In this document: piece after piece, positions 1 to 4,833 of the stretch | Layout of the letters: every line of letters begins with the position of its first letter | How positions within the stretch are numbered: the stretch's first letter is position 1 | DNA from: Clostridia bacterium | GTDB taxonomy: Bacteria > Bacillota_A > Clostridia > Christensenellales > Aristaeellaceae | DNA: 5,367 nt | Assembly (NCBI GenBank): GCA_017398245.1 | Contig: JAFQGN010000286.1 | Location: 1 to 5,367 of the forward strand | Direction of reading: 5' to 3' | Translations under genes and position numbers: made by a program | Notes under the pieces: generated by a model | Told to the model about the DNA's origin: nothing | The model's database searches: none | Seen by the model: the letters and a program-made list of their open reading frames with translations, nothing else

Positions 1-1
1 A

Positions 2-757
2 ATACATAGCCGCGGCGGCGACGACGGAGCCGACGACCGCGCAGCCCATAATGCTGATAGAACCGGTGGAGACCATCAGCAGAACGGCGGCAACGACGAC
101 CAGAACCGGCACAGCCTTATCGGCCTTGGAAACCGTGTATTCCGGGTTCGCCTTGAAGGCATTGTAGAGAGAGACGCTGTAGACATACGTCAGAGCACCG
201 GTACCGGCGACGACGGCGGTCAGCGCAGTGCCCATTGCAAACACGACATTGAGCAGCACGCATACGGAACCTGCAACGACGGCGGCGACGAGCGCAGTCA
301 GCACAGGGGCGAAGGCTTTACGCCAGCCGTAGCGCAGCAGGCCATAGATATAGCCGACTACGGCCATGGCGACGAGAGCCAGAACCAGTTCGCGCACATG
401 ATGCTGGCCTTCCGGAGCAGTGAAGCTCTCGGAATAGGCGAGAGTCGCGCCTTCATGATCGGCCTGCACGGAGGCGAGCAGCTTATCTGCAGCGGCGCTC
501 AGCTGGGCGGCGTCCATCGCGCCGGTCTCGATCTCAATTGCAGTTTCGGTCGTTTCCAGAACGACAGGAGAATTAAAGCCCGCGGCATTTACGGATTCCT
601 GCACAGCGGCGGCGTCATAGGTCGCGCCGACTTCGATGCGCACGGCGCATCCGCCTTCGGTCGCCTTGGTGTTCAGACCGGCGGCGCCCATCATGACCAG
701 AGCGGCGGCAAGCAGTACGACGGCTGCGATCAGCACATAAGAAACGTTCTTTTTCAT
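2..757 (-). CDS. secF: Divergent SecF-like protein translocase subunit (3' end outside window)
   Basis: The 252 codons visible begin MKKNVSYVLIAAVVLLAAAL, a first membrane helix at about residues 5-26. A soluble external domain follows (about 30-120), then a helix cluster: about 122-141, the conserved-looking loop LRYGWRKAF (141-149), helices at about 149-173 and 175-197, and another from 215. The arrangement helix, external domain, helix, [LR][FY]xWR, helices matches SecF, the partner of SecD that uses ion flow to pull exported proteins off the SecYEG channel. The usual GxDFxGG motif near the N terminus is missing. The Asn-Asp pair of SecF membrane helix 4 falls at Val192-Tyr193 in an ungapped alignment made by eye. 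ATG 757 is preferred over in-frame ATG 766 because GGAGG (771-767) lies 9 bases from 757 but abuts 766. It follows secD by 14 bases, so the two are cotranscribed. The family call also rests on that neighbour. The C terminus lies beyond base 1. Confidence 0.68.
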   Translation of the reverse strand, partial: MKKNVSYVLIAAVVLLAAALVMMGAAGLNTKATEGGCAVRIEVGATYDAAAVQESVNAAGFNSPVVLETTETAIEIETGAMDAAQLSAAADKLLASVQADHEGATLAYSESFTAPEGQHHVRELVLALVAMAVVGYIYGLLRYGWRKAFAPVLTALVAAVVAGSVCVLLNVVFAMGTALTAVVAGTGALTYVYSVSLYNAFKANPEYTVSKADKAVPVLVVVAAVLLMVSTGSISIMGCAVVGSVVAAAAMY

Positions 758-766
758 CGTCCACAT

Positions 767-774
767 CCTCCTCA
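767..774 (-). promoter_or_regulatory. Ribosome binding site of the secF-like gene, joined to the secD stop
   Basis: On the minus strand the secD stop TGA (774-772) runs straight into GGAGG (771-767), nine bases before ATG 757. This spacing fixes the secF start and suggests translational coupling, because ribosomes ending secD stop on the secF ribosome site. Confidence 0.75.
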
Positions 775-2019
775 GTCGGTCAGCTTGCCGGCCTTGTCCA
801 CCACGCAGGTGACCAGCGGCCTGGTAAAGAGCACGGTCACGACCAGCGCAACGAAAGAGCCGATCGCAAAGACAGTGGTGAAGCCGGAAACGGCGGCGGA
901 GCCGAAGTACTGCGCGACAAGGGCCACGATGATGGCCACTGCGCTGACTTCCAGAGCGTACAGGCCGCTTTCATGCCATGCAAGGCGCACGGCTTCCGCG
1001 CCGGTCATGTCCTTTTCGGGCAGCAGGCCCTTCACCTTGCCCAGCAGGTGCAGATCGCACAGGACCTTCACGCCGATGGCGGCGGTAAAGCCGAAGAAGG
1101 AGGCGGCCGCGAAGGTGAGATACGGGATCAGGCCGTAAATATAGACGACGGCCACGGCGCTGAGCACGACGGACAGCGCGGAGACAACGCCCATGCCCTT
1201 GAACACGATGATCATGACGATGGCAGCGATGGCGACCAGCACGGCCAGAGCAAACATGCCTGCATCAAAGTTGGCTTCGGTCATCGCGGCGGGGATGGTA
1301 CCGCTGCCGGCAGCTTCCAGAGAGGCCTCGATATGGCCGGTCTGCAGAGCCATGGCAAAGTTGGAAGCCATGTTCAGGTTATTGAAGCTCAGGCCGGTGG
1401 AAAGCAGCTGAGACGCCGGAGCGGAGCCAAGGAGCGCGCCGTCAACATAGACAGAGGTGGTCTCGTTCACATCGTCGGTCATATTGGCCCACTCGGTCAG
1501 CGCTCCGTCCTCCACCTTCATGGAGACGTAATACACAGTTCCGGTGCTGTCTGCGTTCATAGCGGAAGAGACGATATCTTCACCCTCCAGAACGACCTCG
1601 CCGGCCGGGTTGGTGAAATAGATATGGCACGGCTGGGTGAGCGTGTACAGGACGTTGGAAGCGTCGTCCACGTTCTCAGTCGGCAGTTCGAGGCGGATGC
1701 GGGAATCGCCCTGTTCCATGACGTACACGCCCTTGAGATTGAGCATGGAGGCGCGCGTTTTCATGATTTCGACCGCCTTGGCGTACAGCTCTTCGGAAGC
1801 CGGGGTCTTTTCGGCCTCTTCGCCCTCTTCGGCGGCGATCGGTTCGTTTACGTTCAGCACAACATATGCGCTCGTTGCAAATTCATTGCCCCTGGTGATG
1901 CCGTCGGCAGCCGGGATGACGATGTACTTGCCCAGCTGCACGCCCGTAAGGCACAGCACGGTCAGCAATACGACCACCAGCGCGGCGACAGCCAGGGAAA
2001 CCAGATTCTTTGTCTTCAT
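772..2019 (-). CDS. secD: Divergent SecD-like protein translocase subunit
   Basis: This 415-residue membrane protein has the SecD layout: an N-terminal helix (about 6-28), an external domain (about 30-250) and five helices near 254-273, 276-295, 300-322, 354-372 and 378-399. Family-like stretches are AVEIMKTRASMLNLKGV (82-98), GDSRIRLELP (104-113), VLEGEDIVSSAM (143-154), VYVDGALLGSAP (190-201) and the segment ending LQTGHIEASLEAAGSG (225-240), which matches the region before SecD helix 2. With SecF, SecD normally completes export across the membrane using ion flow. Two hallmarks are missing. The GLDLxGG motif expected near residue 40 is replaced by ADGITRGNEF. The helix-4 AVDAN motif aligns with KVLCD (318-322), putting Leu320 at the usual Asp and Asp322 at the Asn. 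Residues 61-77 are an acidic insert. AGGGAGG lies 10 bases before the ATG. The gene has its own promoter and leader, and secF follows it. The family call is firm, but a working proton motor is doubtful. Confidence 0.8.
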   Translation of the reverse strand: MKTKNLVSLAVAALVVVLLTVLCLTGVQLGKYIVIPAADGITRGNEFATSAYVVLNVNEPIAAEEGEEAEKTPASEELYAKAVEIMKTRASMLNLKGVYVMEQGDSRIRLELPTENVDDASNVLYTLTQPCHIYFTNPAGEVVLEGEDIVSSAMNADSTGTVYYVSMKVEDGALTEWANMTDDVNETTSVYVDGALLGSAPASQLLSTGLSFNNLNMASNFAMALQTGHIEASLEAAGSGTIPAAMTEANFDAGMFALAVLVAIAAIVMIIVFKGMGVVSALSVVLSAVAVVYIYGLIPYLTFAAASFFGFTAAIGVKVLCDLHLLGKVKGLLPEKDMTGAEAVRLAWHESGLYALEVSAVAIIVALVAQYFGSAAVSGFTTVFAIGSFVALVVTVLFTRPLVTCVVDKAGKLTD

Positions 2020-2029
2020 TGCCCTGTTT

Positions 2030-2036
2030 CCTCCCT
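2030..2036 (-). promoter_or_regulatory. Ribosome binding site of the secD-like gene
   Basis: AGGGAGG on the minus strand lies 10 bases before ATG 2019 and supports that start. It begins two bases after the folded leader element ends (2038), close enough for the fold to influence ribosome access. Confidence 0.75.
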
Positions 2037-2037
2037 G

Positions 2038-2080
2038 ATATTGCGGGGTTTGCCCGCCGGTGCGCTATGGCACCTAATAT
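2038..2080 (-). ncRNA. Candidate structured 5' leader of secD (three 5-bp helices)
   Basis: Read on the minus strand from base 2080, the leader is ATATT, A, GGTGC, CATAGC, GCACC, G, GCGGG, CAAAC, CCCGC, AATAT. GGTGC pairs with GCACC, GCGGG pairs with CCCGC, and the outer ATATT pairs with AATAT, giving a closed three-way junction with no mismatch. The first base is where transcription should start, 7 bases after the -10 box. I do not recognise it as a known riboswitch class. It could be a cis-regulatory RNA, a protein site or an mRNA 5'-end stabiliser. The outer helix is only A-T pairs and may not be stable alone. Confidence 0.45.
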
Positions 2081-2086
2081 TTGGAC

Positions 2087-2115
2087 ATTATACACTTGTT
2101 AACGCTCTGCGTCAA
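2087..2115 (-). promoter_or_regulatory. Sigma-A promoter of the secD-secF operon
   Basis: On the minus strand, TTGACG (2115-2110) and a perfect TATAAT (2092-2087) are separated by exactly 17 bases, which is near consensus. Transcription should start at about A2080, leaving a 61-base leader before secD. The -35 box lies 27 bases past the L,D-transpeptidase stop, so the Sec pair can be expressed independently of that gene. Confidence 0.85.
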
Positions 2116-2141
2116 TATTTAACAGCGGGAGCCGGGCAAAT

Positions 2142-3797
2142 TCAGCCCAGATCGACCGCCGAGGTATAGCCGGGGACAAAATCCGGGTTTTCGGGGTTGT
2201 CGTCCGTCGGATCCCACGTACCGGGGGCTTCGGGCCAGGATACGGCCGCGTATTCTTCCTCGATACGCTCGCACTTCCACACAAGCAGCCTGCAGCCGCC
2301 CGGAACGTTTTCGTAGATCCACTTGGCGTCGGCCGCAAGCAGGCGGATGCAGCCGTGCGACGCGCGCGTGCCGAGCTGGCCGTAGGCTTCCGCGTCCATT
2401 CTGGCAGGGTTCGTGCTCTGATAGGGCAGCGAATGGAACCAGATATGATCCACAAAGCGGGTGCCATACTGGCAATAGACGCCGGGCACCACGGTGGACA
2501 TCCACTTCAGGCGCGTGGAATCGACCGTGTAGAGCGCATTTTTCACGCCGTTGTCGTTGATGCCCGTGGAGCAGACCATGCGGCGGATGAGCTTTGTATA
2601 CAGGCCGTTTTCGTCCTTTTCATACACGCGCACCACCTGGTTGCCCTTGTCCACCTCCAGATAGTACGGCTTTTCATCCATATTGCCCACTGCGATGTGC
2701 AGCACGCGCTTTGTGCCGCTGCCGTCTGCCGCCTGCGCGGTGACGCGGCACTCTCCCCTGCCGACGACGCCGAGACGGCCGTCTTCGGCCACCTTGACGA
2801 TCGCCTTATTGGAAGTGGACCAGACGACATCCTGCAGCGCCTGCGCAGGTTCTACATTTGCGCTCAGTTCGAACACGGTTCCGATGAAGGTACCGTCCAG
2901 AATGAGAGACTGGGGGTGGAACGCTTCTCCGTTTACGGTGATTTCGATGCGCTGCGCGCCGGGGACGACGGTGACCGGGAATTCGCAGAGCGCGCCGAAG
3001 CCGTCGGCGGCTGTGGCGGTAATGATAACGGTCTGCACAGAATCGGTGTGCTGCGCGGTCAGAATCCCATTTTTATCCACCGTGGCGACGGATTCGTCGC
3101 TGCTCGACCAGAGGACATCCTGCACGGTGGCATCGCCCGGGATGATCTGCGCAGAAAGGGGCGCGCTCTGACCGCCGGTGAGCTGCAGCGGCCCGGAGAC
3201 GAGCACTTCCTGCACCGGGAAGACAGCGCGGACGGAGGCTTCGGCCGAAGCCCTTCCTTTATCTTGCGCTTTCGCCTGCACGGTGAACTTGCCGCCCTGC
3301 GAAATATGCAGGATGTTGTTTTCATCGAGAGATGCGCCGTTTCCCTGCACGCTCAGCGACACATTCTGCGAAGCGCCTTCCGGCAGAACGACTGCGCGAA
3401 CGGGCAGCTGCGTCTGGTCCGCGCTCAGATTGAGCAGCGCCTGATCGAGCGGTTCGTCGCCCGAATACAGGACGATCTCTTTGGAAAGCGGGCGCACCGT
3501 CACCTTCCATGTATAGGTGACGCCGCCGCGCTCGGCAATGATGAAGGTGGTCTGCAGGCTGTCGGGCTTTGCCGCCTGCACATTGCCCCAGCGGTCTACC
3601 GAAGCAGCCTTTTCGTTGGTGCTTTGCCATGCAGTGCGGCCCTCCGGCGCGATCTGCTCCAGCTGCTCATCATTGAACCAGCGCAGTTCGCCCCAGGCCA
3701 GCTCCGTTTCCTCCTGATAGATAAACTCGCCCTGCATTGCCGATGCGCCAAAGCACAGGCAGCACAAAAGGACGAGCAGCATGATCGTTTTTTTCAT
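2142..3797 (-). CDS. Secreted L,D-transpeptidase with bacterial Ig-like repeats and C-terminal YkuD domain
   Basis: The 551-residue protein should be exported and form 3-3 cross-links, or attach partners, in peptidoglycan. Residues 1-20 (MKKTIMLLVLLCCLCFGASA) are a signal peptide with likely cleavage after ASA and no clear lipobox. About four bacterial Ig-like (Big_2-type) domains follow, near 22-104, 107-194, 195-278 and 281-370. The third is clearest, with LWSSSDESVATVDKNGILTA at 229-248. The YkuD catalytic domain is at about 376-508, starting YYLEVDKGNQVVRVY. Its active site is SHGCIRL (480-486) with Cys483 as nucleophile and His481, and a FHSLPY segment carries His455. The 24 residues between His455 and Ser480 are more than in the short HxGT-type enzymes. 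A Pro/Asp-rich tail (about 519-551) ends the protein. ATG 3797 is chosen over ATG 3833 because GAGGGG lies 6 bases upstream and codon 1 opens the signal peptide, while 3833 sits at the predicted transcription start. It is divergent from pgsA. Confidence 0.93.
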   Translation of the reverse strand: MKKTIMLLVLLCCLCFGASAMQGEFIYQEETELAWGELRWFNDEQLEQIAPEGRTAWQSTNEKAASVDRWGNVQAAKPDSLQTTFIIAERGGVTYTWKVTVRPLSKEIVLYSGDEPLDQALLNLSADQTQLPVRAVVLPEGASQNVSLSVQGNGASLDENNILHISQGGKFTVQAKAQDKGRASAEASVRAVFPVQEVLVSGPLQLTGGQSAPLSAQIIPGDATVQDVLWSSSDESVATVDKNGILTAQHTDSVQTVIITATAADGFGALCEFPVTVVPGAQRIEITVNGEAFHPQSLILDGTFIGTVFELSANVEPAQALQDVVWSTSNKAIVKVAEDGRLGVVGRGECRVTAQAADGSGTKRVLHIAVGNMDEKPYYLEVDKGNQVVRVYEKDENGLYTKLIRRMVCSTGINDNGVKNALYTVDSTRLKWMSTVVPGVYCQYGTRFVDHIWFHSLPYQSTNPARMDAEAYGQLGTRASHGCIRLLAADAKWIYENVPGGCRLLVWKCERIEEEYAAVSWPEAPGTWDPTDDNPENPDFVPGYTSAVDLG

Positions 3798-3803
3798 CTT
3801 TTT

Positions 3804-3809
3804 CCCCTC
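3804..3809 (-). promoter_or_regulatory. Ribosome binding site of the L,D-transpeptidase
   Basis: GAGGGG on the minus strand lies 6 bases before ATG 3797. The longer frame from ATG 3833 has no such site, so this decides the start and gives a normal signal peptide. Confidence 0.75.
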
Positions 3810-3841
3810 GATTCGGCCTTTTTCCCGTAACATTCAAACAT

Positions 3842-3850
3842 ATTATAACA
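3842..3850 (-). promoter_or_regulatory. Extended -10 promoter of the L,D-transpeptidase
   Basis: On the minus strand, TGTTATAAT (3850-3842) is a perfect TATAAT preceded by the TG of an extended -10 box. No good -35 box lies at 17 bases (GGCACT, 3870-3865), which is typical of extended -10 promoters. Transcription would start near 3835. A second reading uses TTGACA (3860-3855) with TTGAAT (3837-3832), also 17 bases apart. Its -10 is poorer, but overlapping promoters are possible. Confidence 0.7.
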
Positions 3851-3869
3851 GCTTTGTCAATTTCAGTGC

Positions 3870-3883
3870 CCATGCCGGCATGG
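3870..3883. promoter_or_regulatory. Perfect 14-bp palindrome between divergent promoters (candidate operator)
   Basis: CCATGCCGGCATGG is identical on both strands. It sits between the L,D-transpeptidase promoter and the pgsA promoter and overlaps the expected pgsA -35 position (3881-3886). A dimeric regulator bound here could affect both genes. No regulator is identified, and chance is not excluded for a single site. Confidence 0.4.
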
Positions 3884-3909
3884 ATTTATGAAGCGAAATC
3901 TGCTATAAT
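3881..3909 (+). promoter_or_regulatory. Extended -10 promoter of pgsA
   Basis: TGCTATAAT (3901-3909) is a perfect -10 box with the extended TG. The hexamer 17 bases upstream, TGGATT (3881-3886), is a weak -35 match and overlaps the palindrome. Transcription should start near 3916, giving a leader of about 41 bases. Confidence 0.7.
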
Positions 3910-3940
3910 ACCTTGCGGAAGAAAAATGCCTTTGCGCCGT

Positions 3941-3947
3941 AAAGGAG
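3941..3947 (+). promoter_or_regulatory. Ribosome binding site of pgsA
   Basis: AAAGGAG lies 9 bases before ATG 3957 but only 3 bases before the in-frame TTG at 3951, so the ATG is the start. Confidence 0.8.
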
Positions 3948-3956
3948 TTTTTGCAA

Positions 3957-4490
3957 ATGAATATACCGAATCTGCTCACGCTGATGCGCCTGTTTCTGAT
4001 CCCCGTGTTCTACGGCCTGTACCAGAAGGGAATGTACGGCAGCGCGCTGCTAGTGTTCCTGCTGGCCAGCTTTACGGATTTTCTGGACGGGTATCTGGCG
4101 CGCAAGTGGAACCAGATCACGAATTTCGGAAAGCTGGCCGACCCGATCGCCGACAAGGTGATGGTGCTGACCGCGCTGTATTGTCTGGCGGCGGACGGGC
4201 GCATCCCGTGGTTTGCGCCCATCGCCATTCTGACAAAGGAGCTGCTGATGGTGCTGGGCGGCGCGTTCATGCTGGGCAAAAAGGTGGTCGTTCAGGCGAA
4301 TATCTGGGGCAAGGCCGCGACGTTTTCCTTTATCATCGCGCTGGCGCTGGTGTTCCCGTGGCACGGGGTGGAATTCCTGTATAAGGCCGGAAACATCCTT
4401 GTGATCATTGCAACAGTGATGAGCATCTGGGCCATGGTGCAGTATGCCTATGGCTGCATAAAACAGCTCAAGAATTTAAAAAACGCATAA
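3957..4490 (+). CDS. pgsA: CDP-diacylglycerol--glycerol-3-phosphate 3-phosphatidyltransferase
   Basis: PgsA transfers the phosphatidyl group from CDP-diacylglycerol to glycerol 3-phosphate, giving phosphatidylglycerophosphate and CMP. This is the committed step to phosphatidylglycerol and cardiolipin at the cytoplasmic membrane. The 177-residue protein has the full CDP-alcohol phosphotransferase signature D-x2-D-G-x2-A-R-x8-G-x3-D-x3-D. Its residues are Asp41, Asp44, Gly45, Ala48, Arg49, Gly58, Asp62 and Asp66, with the Asp residues binding metal. The opening NIPNLLTLMRLFLIPVF and the tract NFGKLADPIADKVMVLTALY are typical of PgsA rather than of phosphatidylserine or cardiolipin synthases. 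About five to six membrane helices are visible, and the length is normal for a Firmicute PgsA. Translation starts at ATG 3957, nine bases after AAAGGAG. It is divergent from the L,D-transpeptidase and appears to be transcribed alone, with the next promoter 35 bases past its stop. Confidence 0.95.
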   Translation: MNIPNLLTLMRLFLIPVFYGLYQKGMYGSALLVFLLASFTDFLDGYLARKWNQITNFGKLADPIADKVMVLTALYCLAADGRIPWFAPIAILTKELLMVLGGAFMLGKKVVVQANIWGKAATFSFIIALALVFPWHGVEFLYKAGNILVIIATVMSIWAMVQYAYGCIKQLKNLKNA

Positions 4491-4524
4491 AGATTGCGTT
4501 TGCGTGAAATATCGGCCTGCGCGC

Positions 4525-4553
4525 TTGACCGGAATGCGGCAGGCGGCTATAAT
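4525..4553 (+). promoter_or_regulatory. Sigma-A promoter of the T-box / NUDIX operon
   Basis: TTGACC (4525-4530) and a perfect TATAAT (4548-4553) are 17 bases apart. Transcription should start near A4560, eight bases before the first base of T-box Stem I, which fits a leader made to be this riboswitch. Confidence 0.87.
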
Positions 4554-4752
4554 AACAGCATATACTTTGTCTGTGACGAAGAGGAGTACGCGAAGATCGT
4601 TCCCAAGAGAGGGCGGTTCACCGGCTGAAAGGCTGCCCGGAACAGATGCGCGGAAGGTCGCTTCGGAGACACTGCCGGTGAACGGAGTAGCCGGGGCGGT
4701 TCGCGCCCGATACAGCGCGCCATGAGGCCCATGTGCACGCATATGGGCGAAT

Positions 4753-4785
4753 TAAGGTGGTACCACGGCAATACGCCCGTCCTTA
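4753..4785 (+). promoter_or_regulatory. T-box antiterminator
   Basis: TAAGG (4753-4757) pairs with CCTTA (4781-4785), and ACGG (4765-4768) pairs with CCGT (4777-4780). This leaves the 7-base bulge TGGTACC (4758-4764) that binds the free tRNA end. Its 3' strand is the 5' strand of the terminator, so only one of the two can form. Confidence 0.9.
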
Positions 4786-4809
4786 TGTAATGTAAGGACG
4801 GGCTTTTTT
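4775..4809 (+). terminator. Intrinsic terminator of the T-box switch
   Basis: GCCCGTCCTTA (4775-4785) and TAAGGACGGGC (4793-4803) form a perfect 11-bp stem with a 7-base loop, followed by six T (4804-4809). It stops transcription before the NUDIX gene when tRNA is charged. It competes with the antiterminator for bases 4777-4785. Confidence 0.95.
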
Positions 4810-4824
4810 ATTGCAAAGCTTTAC

Positions 4825-4833
4825 GGAAGGGAG
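4825..4833 (+). promoter_or_regulatory. Ribosome binding site of the NUDIX gene
   Basis: GGAAGGGAG abuts ATG 4834, which is too close for normal use. It lies 3 bases before an in-frame GTG (4837) and 9 bases before an in-frame TTG (4843). The spacing best fits the TTG, which would shorten the protein by three residues. Confidence 0.55.

Larger units (their letters stand above)
4560..4812 (+). ncRNA. T-box riboswitch leader, probable valine specificity (GUC)
   Basis: This leader senses uncharged tRNA and controls transcription of the genes after it. Stem I closes with GTC (4569-4571) and GAC (4668-4670) around a kink-turn: bulge TGT, tandem G-A pairs (4575-4576 with 4666-4667), then CGAAG (4577-4581) with CTTCG (4661-4665). 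The specifier loop has AGTA (4585-4588) opposite GAA (4653-4655). Above it CGCG, GTTCC/GGAAC and GGGC/GCCC pair up to the apical AGAGA and CTGAAAG elements. In the frame known from glyQS T-boxes, the specifier is GTC (4657-4659), followed by a purine. Stem III is a 9-bp hairpin (4727-4735 with 4740-4748). The T-box AAGGTGGTACCACGG (4754-4768) carries TGGT, which pairs with a tRNA ending in ACCA. That suits tRNA-Val and argues against the alternative GGT glycine frame, which would need TGGA. The T-box itself is certain, and the valine reading is likely. Confidence 0.95.

Noticed and set aside
764..766. Upstream in-frame ATG as the secF start
   Set aside because: It touches the GGAGG ribosome site, while ATG 757 has nine bases of spacing and begins a normal lysine-then-hydrophobic N terminus.
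973..2169. A 398-codon open frame on the plus strand, antisense to secD
   Set aside because: It is rich in His, Gly, Asp and Arg with no recognisable domain, has no promoter or ribosome site, and lies opposite a clear SecD-family gene. It is a shadow caused by high GC.
2355..3830. A 491-codon open frame on the plus strand, antisense to the L,D-transpeptidase
   Set aside because: The opposite frame has a signal peptide, Ig-like repeats and a SHGC active site. This frame has a low-complexity composition and no family features.
3831..3833. ATG at 3833 as the L,D-transpeptidase start, adding 12 residues
   Set aside because: It lies at the predicted transcription start and has no ribosome site, and the extra residues would precede a complete signal peptide.
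3854..4384. An open frame overlapping the start of pgsA, with an ATG at 3926
   Set aside because: It contains no recognisable motif, and the pgsA frame carries the full CDP-alcohol phosphotransferase signature and a good ribosome site.
4481..4501. A hairpin AAACGCA / TGCGTTT at the end of pgsA as a terminator
   Set aside because: On the plus strand no T run follows it. The T run lies on the minus strand, where no gene needs termination, and the stem is short and A-T rich.
4656..4658. GGT (glycine) as the T-box specifier
   Set aside because: It leaves two pyrimidine/purine bases before the lower stem instead of one purine, and the T-box has TGGT rather than the TGGA needed for tRNA-Gly.
4504..4725. 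Small open frames on both strands within the T-box leader
   Set aside because: They overlap Stem I and the other RNA helices, have no ribosome sites and resemble no protein family. The leader is RNA.
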